This document shows, piece after piece, positions 28,508-37,809 of a stretch of 64,000 bases of DNA. The position numbers were made by a program, and so were the translations under genes. The DNA comes from Luteimonas sp. BLCC-B24 (GTDB lineage Bacteria > Pseudomonadota > Gammaproteobacteria > Xanthomonadales > Xanthomonadaceae): contig NZ_JAQQGN010000005.1 of assembly GCF_028550595.1 (NCBI RefSeq), positions 186,001 to 250,000 of the forward strand, read 5' to 3'. How positions within the stretch are numbered: position 1 is the stretch's first letter; each line of letters opens with the position of its first letter. Under the pieces are notes generated by a model. The model did no database searches and was not told the origin of the DNA. It was given only the letters and a program-made list of their open reading frames with translations.

Positions 28508-29428
28508 TCAGCCCAGCACACGCGTCACCGGCGGCAGCGCGTAATGCGCGGCGATACCGGCGAAGATCGTCATGCCGACCCAGTGGTTGTGCAGAAAGGC
28601 GCGGAAGCAGGCCGCACGCTCGCGGCGGCGTGCGATGACGAACTCCCAGACCACCAGTCCGGCCGCCACCGACAGGCCGAGCCAGTAGTTCGCACCCAGT
28701 CCGGCCTCGCGCCCGACCAGCGCCAGCGCCGTGAACGCCAGCGTGTACAGCACGCCCTGGGCCACGAGATCGAGATCGCCGAACAGGATGGCGGTGGACT
28801 TCGACCCGGCGCGAATGTCGTCCTCGCGATCGACCATCGCATACCAGGTGTCGTAGGCCGTGGCCCAGAAGATGTTGGCGACGAACAGCACCCAGCCCAG
28901 CGGCGGCACCGTGCCCTGTACGGCCGCGAACGCCATCGGAATCGCCCAGCCGAAGGCCACGCCCAGGTACACCTGCGGCAGATAGGTGTAGCGCTTGAGA
29001 TACGGGTAACTCGCGGCGAGCGCCACGCCGACCACGCTCATCAGCACGGTGAGACGGTTCATCGTCAGGACCAGCACGAACGCGACCAGCATCAGCGCCG
29101 CGAACAGCAGCAGCGCCTCGCGCCCGCGCACCGCACCGCTGGCGAGCGGGCGGTCCTTGGTGCGCTCGACCTGGGGATCGAGCCAGCGGTCGGCGTAATC
29201 GTTGATCACGCAGCCGGCCGAGCGCGTGAGCCAGACACCGGCGGAGAACACCGCCAGCGTCCACAGCGGCGGCACGCCCTCGGCGGCGATCCACAGCGCC
29301 CACCACGTGGGCCACAGCAGCAACAGCCAGCCGATCGGCCGATCGCCACGCACCAGGGCCCAGTACTGGCGCAGCCGGTCGCGCCAGCGCGGCACGGTGG
29401 GTGCGGAGAAGCGTTCGTAGTCGTGCAT
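28508..29428 (-). CDS. ubiA: 4-hydroxybenzoate polyprenyltransferase
   Basis: 306 aa membrane prenyltransferase that attaches the polyprenyl tail to 4-hydroxybenzoate in ubiquinone synthesis. The first Asp-rich motif [20 protein letters not shown] and the second region [20 protein letters not shown] carry the Mg-diphosphate ligands; [16 protein letters not shown] lies between. About eight helices. I chose the ATG at 29428 ([21 protein letters not shown]); longer in-frame readings add Arg-rich residues without similarity. Convergent with comF. Confidence 0.95.
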   Translation of the reverse strand: MHDYERFSAPTVPRWRDRLRQYWALVRGDRPIGWLLLLWPTWWALWIAAEGVPPLWTLAVFSAGVWLTRSAGCVINDYADRWLDPQVERTKDRPLASGAVRGREALLLFAALMLVAFVLVLTMNRLTVLMSVVGVALAASYPYLKRYTYLPQVYLGVAFGWAIPMAFAAVQGTVPPLGWVLFVANIFWATAYDTWYAMVDREDDIRAGSKSTAILFGDLDLVAQGVLYTLAFTALALVGREAGLGANYWLGLSVAAGLVVWEFVIARRRERAACFRAFLHNHWVGMTIFAGIAAHYALPPVTRVLG

Positions 29429-29570
29429 CGCGGCGGGAGAATACCAGCCCGCCCCGCGCGGCCGGCGTGCGCGTCGGCGCACTGTCATCGTTTTGCACAC
29501 ACCGTGCCGTCGTATCGACACAGGCCGGCGACAGGCTTGGAAGCCGACTCCCCGCGGACACGCATCGCCC

Positions 29571-30737
29571 ATGCGGATCACCGTCGTCGGTGCCGGCTAC
29601 GTCGGCCTGTCCAATGCGCTGCTCTTCGCCACGCGGCACGAGGTGACCGCGCTCGACATCGATGCAGGCCGCGTCGCGATGCTCGAGCGGCGGGAGTCGC
29701 CGCTCGACGATCCCGGCATCCGCGACCACCTGGCCCGGCCCGACCTCCGGTTCTCGGCCACCTTGGACGCCGAAGCGGCCTACGCCGGCGCGGACTACGT
29801 ACTCGTCGCGACCCCTACCGATTACGACCCCACGACGCACGCGTTCAACACCCGCTCGGTCGATGCAGTCGTTGCCGAGGCGATCGCGCACGCACCCCAG
29901 GCGGTGATCGTCATCCGCTCGACGGTGCCGGTGGGTTACACGCGCGCGGCCTGCGCGCGGTTCGCCACCGAGCGCATCCTGTTCGCACCGGAATTCCTGC
30001 GCGAGGGCCAGGCGCTGTACGACAACCTGCATCCGAGCCGGATCGTCGTCGGCGGCGATGCGGCGCACGGCGCGGCCTTCGCGCAGCGTCTCGCCGAAGG
30101 CGCCCTGCACGACGACGTGCCGGTGCTGCTGACCGATCCGTCCGAGGCCGAGGCGATCAAGCTCTTCGCCAACACCTATCTCGCCATGCGCGTGGCCTAT
30201 TTCAACGAACTCGACACCTACGCCTGCACCCACGGCCTCGACACGCGCCAGATCATCGAGGGCGTCAGCCTCGATCCGCGGATCGGCGGGCACTACAACA
30301 ATCCCTCGTTCGGCTATGGCGGCTACTGCCTGCCCAAGGACACGCGCCAGCTGCTGGCGAACTATGCGGCGGTTCCGCAGAACCTGATCCGGGCGATCGT
30401 CGCGGCCAACACCACGCGCAAGGATTTCATCGCCGAGGACATCCTGCGCCGCCAGCCGACCGTCGTCGGCATCTACCGGCTGGTGATGAAGGCCGGCTCG
30501 GACAACGTGCGACTGTCCGCGGTGCAGGGCGTGATGAAGCGGATCAAGGCCAAGGGTGTCGAGGTAATCGTCTACGAGCCGGTCCTCGACACGCCGACGT
30601 TCTTCCACTCCCGCGTGGTCAACGACCTGGATGCGTTCAAGCGCGAGGCCTCGCTGATCGTCGCCAACCGGATGACCGACGCGCTGCGCGACGTCGCGGA
30701 CAGGGTCTACACCCGCGATCTGTCCGGTCGGGACTAG
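29571..30737 (+). CDS. ugd: UDP-glucose 6-dehydrogenase
   Basis: 388 aa, the short form of the family. It oxidises UDP-glucose twice with NAD to UDP-glucuronate for surface polysaccharides. N-terminal Rossmann motif [48 protein letters not shown] and catalytic Cys253 in [15 protein letters not shown]. Codons and length look intact. Alone on its strand, 142 bp from divergent ubiA, followed by a GC hairpin (30751-30770) and tRNA-Arg. Confidence 0.94.
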   Translation: MRITVVGAGYVGLSNALLFATRHEVTALDIDAGRVAMLERRESPLDDPGIRDHLARPDLRFSATLDAEAAYAGADYVLVATPTDYDPTTHAFNTRSVDAVVAEAIAHAPQAVIVIRSTVPVGYTRAACARFATERILFAPEFLREGQALYDNLHPSRIVVGGDAAHGAAFAQRLAEGALHDDVPVLLTDPSEAEAIKLFANTYLAMRVAYFNELDTYACTHGLDTRQIIEGVSLDPRIGGHYNNPSFGYGGYCLPKDTRQLLANYAAVPQNLIRAIVAANTTRKDFIAEDILRRQPTVVGIYRLVMKAGSDNVRLSAVQGVMKRIKAKGVEVIVYEPVLDTPTFFHSRVVNDLDAFKREASLIVANRMTDALRDVADRVYTRDLSGRD

Positions 30738-30750
30738 CCTACGCCGCGCC

Positions 30751-30770
30751 GCGGGGCACTCGCGCCCCGC
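30751..30770 (+). terminator. GC hairpin after ugd
   Basis: Stem GCGGGGC / GCCCCGC with a six-base loop, 13 bp after the ugd stop codon and before the tRNA promoter. There is no T-run, so termination would be inefficient or Rho-assisted. Confidence 0.4.
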
Positions 30771-30804
30771 CGCGCCCTCGACTACCCGCCCGCCGGAATT
30801 CCGT

Positions 30805-30810
30805 TACAAT
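30805..30810 (+). promoter_or_regulatory. -10 element of tRNA-Arg
   Basis: TACAAT (5 of 6 matches to TATAAT) 45 bp before the mature tRNA end, in CGTTACAATCC. No convincing -35 at 16-18 bp spacing was found. Confidence 0.5.
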
Positions 30811-30855
30811 CCGCGGCCGCCTGCCCACGTCCGCGTGGCGCACGGCCCGCAGCAC

Positions 30856-30932
30856 GCGCCTGTAGCTCAGCCGGATAGAGTAGTGGCTTCCGAAGCCATT
30901 GGTCGGGGGTTCGAATCCCTCCAGGCGCGCCA
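30856..30932 (+). tRNA. tRNA-Arg (anticodon CCG)
   Basis: 77-nt cloverleaf: acceptor stem GCGCCTG/CAGGCGC, D-arm GCTC...GAGT, anticodon stem GTGGC/GCCAT with loop TTCCGAA (anticodon CCG at 30890-30892), T-arm GGGGG-TTCGAAT-CCCTC, discriminator G and encoded CCA at 30930-30932. Reads CGG codons, common in this genome. Confidence 0.98.
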
Positions 30933-31255
30933 TCTTCCCTGCTCCGATCCCGGGCGGCCTGCCGCCGGTTCCGACCTGCAGCGTTCGCAATCGCCCCGTG
31001 CACGGGCACGACACCCGCTTCGTCCCGGGGGTCGGACGCCTGGCTGACCGCGCCGGGCCCGCATCGAGTGTCGGAAGCGCTGCGCGCGCGTTCCAGCGTT
31101 CACCGCAGCGCGCCCCGCCTGCCCGGAGCAGGCACACGCCCTGCAGCGCAGCCTGCGGTGTTCCGGGGGCGAGCAACGCCCGCCACGGAAGTGAACACGC
31201 CGGGTACTGTCCGGAGGCCGAGGGCGTGTCCGGCGCGCCGGCGGCGCACGTGTCG
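30933..31255. other. Intergenic stretch after tRNA-Arg
   Basis: 323 bp between the tRNA and the end of the response-regulator gene. I looked for a duplicated tRNA 3' end (an integration scar), an integrase fragment and a T-rich terminator and found none. Small inverted repeats such as GGGCG-AGCAA-CGCCC occur at ~31164-31178 but are expected at this base composition. Confidence 0.5.
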
Positions 31256-31651
31256 CTAACTCACGTCGTCGGCCGCGAGGCGCGCCTCAAGCGCATCGCC
31301 GACGAGGCGCAGAACATCGTCCGTGGACAGGGGCTTCACCAGCCGGGGCGCCGCACGGTACGGCTGGGGAATCGCGCTGGCGTCGTATCCGGTCAGGAAC
31401 ACGAAGGGCACACCGCGCATCGTCAATTCGTCAGCGAGTGGCAGGGCCGATTCGCCGCCCAGATTGAGGTCCAGGAGGGCGAACTGGATCGGATCCGGCC
31501 TGTCCAGCAGCGCGCGGGCTTTGGCCACCGACGCCGCCGGCCCGACGACGCGGGCCCCCGCGGCCTGCAGGGCGTCGGCCATGCACTTCGCCGCCAGGTA
31601 CTCGTCTTCGACGATCAGTATTCGACGCTCCACCAACGCGAGCAGGCTCAT
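31256..31651 (-). CDS. Single-domain response regulator (CheY-like receiver)
   Basis: 131 aa, only a receiver domain: acidic pocket IVEDE (Glu15, Asp16), phosphoacceptor Asp61 in FALLDLNLG, Thr87 in FLTGYD and Lys106 in RLVKPLS. It lacks an output domain, so it acts by protein contact. It lies 18 nt downstream of the HWE kinase on the same strand and is presumably that kinase's partner. Because the kinase gene is interrupted, its phosphorylation source may be lost or altered. Confidence 0.92.
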   Translation of the reverse strand: MSLLALVERRILIVEDEYLAAKCMADALQAAGARVVGPAASVAKARALLDRPDPIQFALLDLNLGGESALPLADELTMRGVPFVFLTGYDASAIPQPYRAAPRLVKPLSTDDVLRLVGDALEARLAADDVS

Positions 31652-31669
31652 CGATTGCTCCTTCGGCCA

Positions 31670-32698
31670 TCAGCTCTCGGACACCGGAAGCTCGATGATG
31701 CACCGCACGCCGTCGGCGCCGAGTTCATACCGGGTCTCGGCATCGAGCTGGTACGGCAGCGCACACTCGATCAGTTCCCGGCCATAGCCGGCCCCGGCCG
31801 GCTTCGCCCCGGACCGCGACATGTCCACACCGCTCTCGGTCCATTCGATGCGAAGACGCGGCGGCCGGTGTGACGGCTGCAGGTGCCAGCGCACCCGCAG
31901 GCGTCCGCCCGCCTGCGAGAGGGCGCCGTATTTGTGCGCATTCGTCCCGAGTTCGTGCAAGGCCAATGCGAGCGTCTGCACGGTGCTCGAGCGCATGCGC
32001 ACGCCATCGGGGCCATCCAGGACGACGCGATCGCCGCGGCCCTGGGCATCCACGGCGCCCATGGCGACGAGTTCCATCCGGATCAGTTCGTCGAACGTGA
32101 TGCGTTCGCTTTCCTCCAGGCGCGACAGCAAACCCTGCACGCGTGCCAACGCGGCGAGGCGGTCGGCGTACTTCGCGTCGAGCGTGGCGAGATCCGGACT
32201 GTCGCTGCGCGTGCGTTCGTACATCGCGCCCACGACGCTGAGGATGTTGCGCGTCCGGTGCTGCAGCTCGGCCATGAGCACCTGCTGGCGGTCACCCCAG
32301 CGCCGCCGCTCCGTGGTCTCGAGCATCGCGCCGATCATGCGCACCGGCAGGCCCGCCTCGTCGTAGAAGTAGCGTCCGCGCGCCGACAACCAGTGCATCG
32401 AGCCATCCGGATGCAGGCTGCGGAATTCGTGAACGAATTCGGTCCGGGTCTCGCAGGCGTGGGCGAGTGCCGCTTCGGTCTCCGCGATGTCGTCCGGATG
32501 CACGCGTGCGGCCCAGGCTTCGTAGCTCGGCGCGACCTCGCCGACCGCGTAGCCCTGCATGAGGAAGTGCTCGTCCGACCACGTGACCTCACCCGTGCTG
32601 ACGTTCCAGTCCCAGAGCCCGAACTGGGCGACCTGCGCGCCGAGGCGCAGCCGCTCCTCGCTCTTGCTGAGGGCCGCTTCCGTGCGTGCGCGTTCCAC
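31670..32698 (-). CDS. Kinase part of the split gene (PAS-HWE histidine kinase)
   Basis: 342 aa if translation restarts at GTG 32698, the second codon after the stop's SA pair; no good SD is seen. PAS ~20-130 (FGLWDWNVSTGEVTWSDEHF), then the HWE-type dimerisation region with phospho-acceptor His147 in LQHRTRNILSVV, the N-box ALHELGTNAHKYGALSQAGG, and WTESGVD with the terminal GYGRELIECALPYQL. The HWE family lacks a recognisable F-box, as here. It could be an active cytoplasmic kinase if restarted. Confidence 0.65.
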   Translation of the reverse strand: MERARTEAALSKSEERLRLGAQVAQFGLWDWNVSTGEVTWSDEHFLMQGYAVGEVAPSYEAWAARVHPDDIAETEAALAHACETRTEFVHEFRSLHPDGSMHWLSARGRYFYDEAGLPVRMIGAMLETTERRRWGDRQQVLMAELQHRTRNILSVVGAMYERTRSDSPDLATLDAKYADRLAALARVQGLLSRLEESERITFDELIRMELVAMGAVDAQGRGDRVVLDGPDGVRMRSSTVQTLALALHELGTNAHKYGALSQAGGRLRVRWHLQPSHRPPRLRIEWTESGVDMSRSGAKPAGAGYGRELIECALPYQLDAETRYELGADGVRCIIELPVSES

Positions 32699-32704
32699 CG
32701 CCGA

Positions 32705-34963
32705 CTAGGTCCGTTCGGCCGTCTCCTCGACCAGCGACAGGCGCTCGGCAGACCACACCTGCGGCGTGGGGAAATGCAGAAAGAAAACGGCCGAAAGCCG
32801 GCCGTCCTTCACCAGGGGAACGGCGACAGCGGCGCGGACCTGACCGGCTGCGTAGTTCCTCCGGTCCGCATCTCCCAGCCGCGCGTCCCGCTCGGCGTCG
32901 GCCACCGACACGGTGCGGCCGGCCCGGAGTTCGGCCCACATCTCGGGACCGCCATACCCGTCGACGGGGTAGCGGCCGACGAAGCTCGGCAGGCCGTCGG
33001 TGTAATCGCGATGGACCGTGAAGCAGGCGCCGTCGTCGCCGATGTCGGCGTAGGCGGCGCGGCCGGCGCCGACATGTGCCCCGAGCACGCGGGCGGCCTC
33101 GTTCTGCACGTCGATCGGATCGGCGAGCGGGCGCAGGGCGTCGCTGAGCGTCAAGAGGAAGCTCTTCCGATCCTCGCTCGCCCGCAAGGTCCGCTCGGCC
33201 CGCCTGCGCTCGGTGACGTCCTCGAACACGACCGCGACGCGGTCCTTGCCGTGCACGGCAGCGACATGGACGTTGTACCGGCGCTCGGTCGCCTGGTTGT
33301 ACTCTTCGACCCGCTCCGGCGCACCGGTGCGCGCCACGCGGTCGTACGTGTCGATCCAGAACCGCTCGAGGTTCGGCAGAAACTCGCTGGCGTACTTGCC
33401 GACGGTTTCCTGCCCCAGCCCGGTCTGCCGGGTGAACGCAGGATTGACTTCGAGCAACCGGAAATCGATCGCCCGGCCGTCACCGTCGCGCACCATTTCG
33501 TAGACCAGAAACCCCTCGTCGATCGACTCGAACAACGAGCGGTACTTGTTCTCGCTCTCTCGCAGCGCGGCCTGCGTGCGCGCTCGCTCGATGAAATCGG
33601 CGGCTTGCCGGGCGAGCACGTCGAGCGATCGAAGCTCGGCATCCTCCGGGCGGTGGGGACGCCGCCAATGGGTCGAGAGCATGCCGATGATCGAGCCGTC
33701 ACGCGCGGACAGCGGCGTCGACTGGACGGCCACGATGCCCGACTTCTTCCAGTACCTCATGTTGTCGGACCCGCGCGTGACGTCACTCCCCGCCACGTCC
33801 TCGATGATCACCCGCGCGCCGTGGCTGAGGGCGGCACCGCAGCTCGACCCGGTGGCGACCGATACCCGCTGCCAGTACGCCGCGGCCTCCGGGTGGAAGC
33901 CGCGGAAGACGATGAGGTGCAGCTCGCCGCCGCGCGCATCCATCAGCTGCATGCTGCCCATATCGGCGCCCATGATGGCGATCGCCGCATCGAGGATCTG
34001 CTCGTAGAGCCGGCTGCGCTCGCCGTCGGCGATGAGGAGGCCACTCACGGATTGCAGCGCCTTGGCCCGCGCGAGTTCGGCCGCGAGCTGCTGCTCGCTC
34101 TCGTGCAATGCCTGCTGCGTGCGCGTGGAGGCGTCGATGTCGATGTTGACACCGAGCCATTTGCGAACACGGCCATGTGCGCCTAGCAGGGGCATCGCAC
34201 GGACGTTGGTCCAGCGCCATCCGCCCCCCGCGTCGCGCAACCGGAACTTCGCATCCACATTCGATCGTGTCGCGACGGCGTCGGCCCACTGACGGCCCGC
34301 GTACGCGCGGTCGTCGGGATGGACGGCGTCGAGCCACCCCCACCCCAGCCATTCGTCGATCGTCTGGCCGGTGTAGGCGCGCCAGCTCGGGCTGTCCACA
34401 GTCACGAGACCCTGCGCATCGGTTTCCCAGGTCGCCTGCGCCAGCGCGCCGACGAGGAGACGCGCACGGGCCTCGCTTTCCTGCAGCGCGTGTTCGACGA
34501 GCACTTTTTCGGTGGTTTCGTGACCGATTGCCAGGAAGCCGGCGATCGCGCCGTCCTCGTCCCTGAGCGGTGTCCACGAGAAGGTGAACCAGCTGATGTC
34601 GCGGCCGCGGCCGGCGAGTGCCATCGGTTCGTCGACGAACATCTGCGCCCGGCCGCCGAGCGTCGCATCGAGCGCCTCACGGTAATCGGCGTCGATTTCC
34701 TGCCAGACGTCGTAGTAGGACCGGCCGAGCGCGTCCGGGTGCTTGATGCCGAGCACCGGCACGTACGCGTCGTTGTAGAGGGAGACCAGTGTCGGGCCCC
34801 AGCCGATGTAAGCCGGCTGCGGCAAGGCGAGCATCATGTCGACGGCGACGCACAAGGTGCGCGACCAGCGTGCCCGCGGGCCCAGGGGCGTCGTCGCCCA
34901 GTCGAGCCGGGCGATGCGCTGGGGCATCCTGTCAGTGCTGGCCGGCGCGTTCGATACGAACAT
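32705..34963 (-). CDS. Sensor part of the split kinase (PAS-PAS-GAF-PAS-GAF)
   Basis: 752 aa from the ATG at 34963. Domains: PAS ~20-145 (with SWFTFSWTPLRDEDGAIAGF), PAS ~150-275 (GWGWLDAVHPDDRAYAGRQW), GAF ~300-445 (EQILDAAIAIMGADMGSMQL), PAS ~455-585 (KYRSLFESIDEGFLVYEMV), GAF ~600-750 (VRAAVAVPLVKDGRLSAVFF). It ends exactly at the amber codon and has no kinase core, so alone it could only bind ligands. An upstream in-frame start at 34987 would add eight residues. Confidence 0.7.
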   Translation of the reverse strand: MFVSNAPASTDRMPQRIARLDWATTPLGPRARWSRTLCVAVDMMLALPQPAYIGWGPTLVSLYNDAYVPVLGIKHPDALGRSYYDVWQEIDADYREALDATLGGRAQMFVDEPMALAGRGRDISWFTFSWTPLRDEDGAIAGFLAIGHETTEKVLVEHALQESEARARLLVGALAQATWETDAQGLVTVDSPSWRAYTGQTIDEWLGWGWLDAVHPDDRAYAGRQWADAVATRSNVDAKFRLRDAGGGWRWTNVRAMPLLGAHGRVRKWLGVNIDIDASTRTQQALHESEQQLAAELARAKALQSVSGLLIADGERSRLYEQILDAAIAIMGADMGSMQLMDARGGELHLIVFRGFHPEAAAYWQRVSVATGSSCGAALSHGARVIIEDVAGSDVTRGSDNMRYWKKSGIVAVQSTPLSARDGSIIGMLSTHWRRPHRPEDAELRSLDVLARQAADFIERARTQAALRESENKYRSLFESIDEGFLVYEMVRDGDGRAIDFRLLEVNPAFTRQTGLGQETVGKYASEFLPNLERFWIDTYDRVARTGAPERVEEYNQATERRYNVHVAAVHGKDRVAVVFEDVTERRRAERTLRASEDRKSFLLTLSDALRPLADPIDVQNEAARVLGAHVGAGRAAYADIGDDGACFTVHRDYTDGLPSFVGRYPVDGYGGPEMWAELRAGRTVSVADAERDARLGDADRRNYAAGQVRAAVAVPLVKDGRLSAVFFLHFPTPQVWSAERLSLVEETAERT

Positions 34964-35331
34964 GGTGACGCCTGTACACGGGAGCACCTGACCTTAACGC
35001 GCTCGAAGGCGGATGGGCACGGATCGCGCCGCGCCGATCGAGCAGCCGATGCGGCGGCGATGCAATGTCGGCATGCACCACGGCCACAGCGGGCGGGGCG
35101 ACGCGCATCGCGTGTCGACCGTGGGATCCGCGTGCGCTCGGCGCTGGAGGATTTCGGCCGGCGCGACGCGGGCACACGCACTCTCGAGCACTGTCGCGTA
35201 AGGTCGCGCGACGATGCGGGCGATCGATCCACCGCCTCGGTGCATGTTGTGCACGTCGCTGCCGATGCCCGGGCACACTGCGCACGCCCCGAGGATCGAC
35301 CGGCGGCGCCGAGACGCGCGCTGGTGCCTGC
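34964..35331. other. Intergenic stretch between kinase and S41 protease genes
   Basis: 368 bp. It must contain the kinase promoter, but no convincing -35/-10 pair is seen. No SD-preceded frame with sensible composition, no RNA gene and no strong hairpin with T-run was found. Confidence 0.5.
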
Positions 35332-36723
35332 TCAGTTCGCGGCGGTGCTGGCGGTCGGGGCGGCCGACGGTGACTTGAGCTCGGCCAGCGCCGCGGCGAT
35401 CGGCGCGTCGCCCGGCAGGGCTTCGCCGCCGGTGCTGCCGTCTTCCTCGTCGCCGCGCAGATGGCCGGGCAATGCGGCTTCGGTGTAGGCCGAGGCCGCG
35501 CGCGGCGCATCGTCACCCGCCGCGCCCTCGGCGCGCAGCACCACGTCCGGATCGATGCCCCGCGCCTGGATCGAGCGCCCGCTCGGCGTGTAGTAACGCG
35601 CGGTGGTGAGCTTGACCGAATCGCCGTTGTCGAGCGGCAGCACGGTCTGCACCGAGCCCTTGCCGAAGGTGCGGCTGCCGATCACGCGCGCGCGCTGGTT
35701 GTCGCGCAGCGCGCCGGCCAACACCTCGGACGCGCTGGCCGAGCCGACATCGACGATCAGCACCACCGGCGCGCCGTCGAGGATGTCGCCCGGCGTGGCA
35801 CTGAACTCGGCCTCACTGATCGGAATGCGTCCGCGGGTGCTGACGATCTTGCCGGTGTCGAGCAGATCGTCGGCGATCTGCACCGCCGCGGTCAGCAGGC
35901 CACCCGGATTGCTGCGCAGGTCGATGACCAGCCCGCGCAGGCGACCGCCGTTGCCGGCCTTGAGTTCGTCGACCACGCGATTGAACTCGGCGGCGGTGTC
36001 CATCTGGAACTGGCTCACGCGCACATAGCCGTAGCCCGGTTCGAGCATGCGGCCGCGCACGCTGACGACGCGGATGGTCTCGCGCTCGACGCGGATCTCC
36101 AGCGGTGCGCGCTCACCGTCGCGCAGCACGCCCAGGGTGACCGCCGTGCCCGGTGCCCCGCGCAGCGGCCCGGGACCTTCGTGATCGGCCGGCGACAGCG
36201 TGCGGCCGTCGACGCTGACGATGACGTCGCCCGCGCGCACACCCGCGGTCTGGGCCGGCGTGCCGTCGATCGGCGCGATGACGCGCATGCTGCCGTCGGG
36301 CAGGTACATCACTTCGACGCCGATGCCGTCGTAGGCGCCCGCGGTGCCTTCGTCGAAGGCATCGGCGTCGGCCTTTTCCAGATACACGCTGTGCGGATCG
36401 AGGTCGAGCAGCAGTCCGCGGATCGCCGAGCTCATCAGCGTGCGGTCCTCGACCGGCTCCACGTAGGCCTGGCGCACCGCGTTGAAGACGCCGACGTAGC
36501 GACGGATCTCCTCCAGCGGCACCCGGCTGGAGGCGTGCTCGATCGCATCGGGATCGTCACTGGCCGACACTTCGCGCGCGGCCTGGGCCTCGTCCGGGGT
36601 GGCGGCCTCGTCCGCGGCATCCGGCGCAGCCGGGGTCTCCTGCGGCGGCGGCGCGGGCGCCTGCGCGAAGGCCGCCGGCGACAGCAGCAGCGACAGGGCC
36701 AGCGTCAGGGAACGAACGCGCAT
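35332..36723 (-). CDS. ctpA: C-terminal processing peptidase, S41 family
   Basis: 463 aa periplasmic protease. Signal peptide MRVRSLTLALSLLLSPAAFA; a disordered Pro/Ala/Asp-rich stretch to ~70; PDZ domain (~130-215, YDGIGVEVMYLPDGSMRVIA); S41 core with GLVIDLRSNPGGLLTAAVQIAD, the nucleophile Ser in GSASASEVLAGAL and the Lys base in SRTFGKGSVQ. The C-terminus is a variable acidic/Ala tail. Normally this gene follows gpmI and the envC-like gene; here a DUF559 gene lies between. CtpA-type proteases often regulate peptidoglycan hydrolases, fitting the neighbouring EnvC-like protein. Confidence 0.93.
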   Translation of the reverse strand: MRVRSLTLALSLLLSPAAFAQAPAPPPQETPAAPDAADEAATPDEAQAAREVSASDDPDAIEHASSRVPLEEIRRYVGVFNAVRQAYVEPVEDRTLMSSAIRGLLLDLDPHSVYLEKADADAFDEGTAGAYDGIGVEVMYLPDGSMRVIAPIDGTPAQTAGVRAGDVIVSVDGRTLSPADHEGPGPLRGAPGTAVTLGVLRDGERAPLEIRVERETIRVVSVRGRMLEPGYGYVRVSQFQMDTAAEFNRVVDELKAGNGGRLRGLVIDLRSNPGGLLTAAVQIADDLLDTGKIVSTRGRIPISEAEFSATPGDILDGAPVVLIVDVGSASASEVLAGALRDNQRARVIGSRTFGKGSVQTVLPLDNGDSVKLTTARYYTPSGRSIQARGIDPDVVLRAEGAAGDDAPRAASAYTEAALPGHLRGDEEDGSTGGEALPGDAPIAAALAELKSPSAAPTASTAAN

Positions 36724-36768
36724 GCAGGACTCCACGAATCGGGACCGCGCCGATCTGGCGCCGTTTCG

Positions 36769-36774
36769 ATTATG
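36769..36774 (-). promoter_or_regulatory. Candidate -10 for ctpA
   Basis: CATAAT on the minus strand (5 of 6), 45 bp upstream of the ctpA ATG, in an AT-richer pocket. A TTAACG lies 19 bp upstream as a possible -35. It suggests ctpA has its own promoter, separate from gpmI. Confidence 0.4.
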
Positions 36775-37328
36775 CGGTGCACCTTCGTGAATGCGTTAAG
36801 GCCCCGGCGTGATGTTCAGTTCTGCCGGCGGGTGCTGGTTGCCGCCCCGCCGTGATGACCGCCAGGGCGGAGACGCATCGCCGACGGCGCGTCCGGCAGC
36901 CGCTGCGGGGAATCCAGGCGGATCGGCGCGGTTCGGGCACAGCGGCAGCGCGATGCCCTGGAGGCGGCGCCGGACGTGCCCCCGCAGGTCGGCGCCGCCG
37001 CGGATACACGGCGGCGTCACGGCTGCACATGCCGCGCCGATCCGGTCGGGTGCGTGATCGGTGTGCACCGGCACGTCGCGGCTGCAGAGCCGCGGCAGTC
37101 GGACGCCGCGGCGTTCGTGTGTGCGGGCGGGCGGGCGCGGCGAATGCGTCGAGAACGGCGGGCGCGTTCAGTCGCAGGCAAGCCCTGATGCCGGTGCGGA
37201 CAGTCCTCGCCCGTCCCCGATCCGGCGCGCGGCGTTCGAGCAGCCCGGCGCGGCGAGAATCGCCCGGCGGGCGAACCGCGGGTTGTCGGCGCCTCCGGCT
37301 CGCGAGACGGGGCGGGGTCGGGGCGGCG
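36775..37328. other. Gene-free stretch between ctpA and the DUF559 gene
   Basis: About 550 bp with no supportable gene on either strand; long open frames here translate to Arg/Ala/Gly/Pro runs without motifs. No tRNA, IS end or T-tailed hairpin was found. Unusually long for this compact region and flanking an atypical gene, so it may be the remnant of an insertion. Confidence 0.5.
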
Positions 37329-37661
37329 TCACGTCACCGCGGCGTGGATCACCGCGAGCACCGCCTCGGTACGCACCAGGACATCGTGGTTCCAGAACTG
37401 CAGCACGCGGAAGCCGCGGCGTTCGAGGAACGCCGTGCGGCCGGCATCCGGGCTGGCCGTGTACCGGGGCCCCTCGACCTCGACGATGAGCGCGGCCTCG
37501 GGACTGAGGAAGTCGGCGACGAACGGTCCGACCGGATGCTGACGGCAGAACGCCACGCCGGCCAGGCGGCGATCTCTCAGGTGATACCAGAGCAGGCGCT
37601 CGGCATCGGTGGTGTCGCGGCGCAGGGCGCGCGCGAAGTGCAGCGTGGCGGGCTTGCACAT
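37329..37661 (-). CDS. DUF559 (Vsr-like endonuclease fold) protein
   Basis: 110 aa, complete small DUF559 domain: ARALRRDTTDAERLLWYHLR, GVAFCRQHPVGPFVADFLSP, EAALIVEVEGPRYTASPDAG, RTAFLERRGFRVLQFWNHDVL. The family shares the PD-(D/E)xK fold with very-short-patch repair endonucleases; the usual catalytic E-x-D around FVADF and VEVEG is visible with Asp and Glu retained. Cellular role unknown. The gene lies between the envC-like gene and ctpA, which are normally adjacent, so it was probably inserted. Confidence 0.85.
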   Translation of the reverse strand: MCKPATLHFARALRRDTTDAERLLWYHLRDRRLAGVAFCRQHPVGPFVADFLSPEAALIVEVEGPRYTASPDAGRTAFLERRGFRVLQFWNHDVLVRTEAVLAVIHAAVT

Positions 37662-37809
37662 CCGTGTGCTCCTGCGTCCGTGGAGGCAGGATGCGCATCC
37701 GGTGCTCGGGGATGCGATCGGGGAAGTCCGAGTTTGCTGTCGTTGATCGGCGCGAGCGCAGCCCGTCATCCCGCCGCCTCCCGCGGGCGGGAGACGCCCT
37801 CGACGTGGC

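Larger units (their letters stand above)
31670..34963 (-). pseudogene. Multi-PAS/GAF HWE histidine kinase gene interrupted by one in-frame amber codon
   Basis: One continuous frame of 1097 codons plus stop, broken only by TAG at 32707-32705 in the context VEETAERT-stop-SAVERARTEAAL. Related proteins usually have Trp (TGG) in a W-A-A-V-E-R-like linker here, so a single G-to-A change explains it. Upstream part: PAS, PAS, GAF, PAS, GAF. Downstream part: PAS and the HWE kinase core. No other damage is seen, so the mutation is recent, or the codon is read through, or two proteins are made. A sequencing error is also possible. The two halves are also listed separately. Confidence 0.8.

Noticed and set aside
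30856..31255. tRNA-Arg 3' end as an integration site
   Set aside because: No duplicated 3' tRNA segment, integrase or foreign-looking genes are seen downstream.
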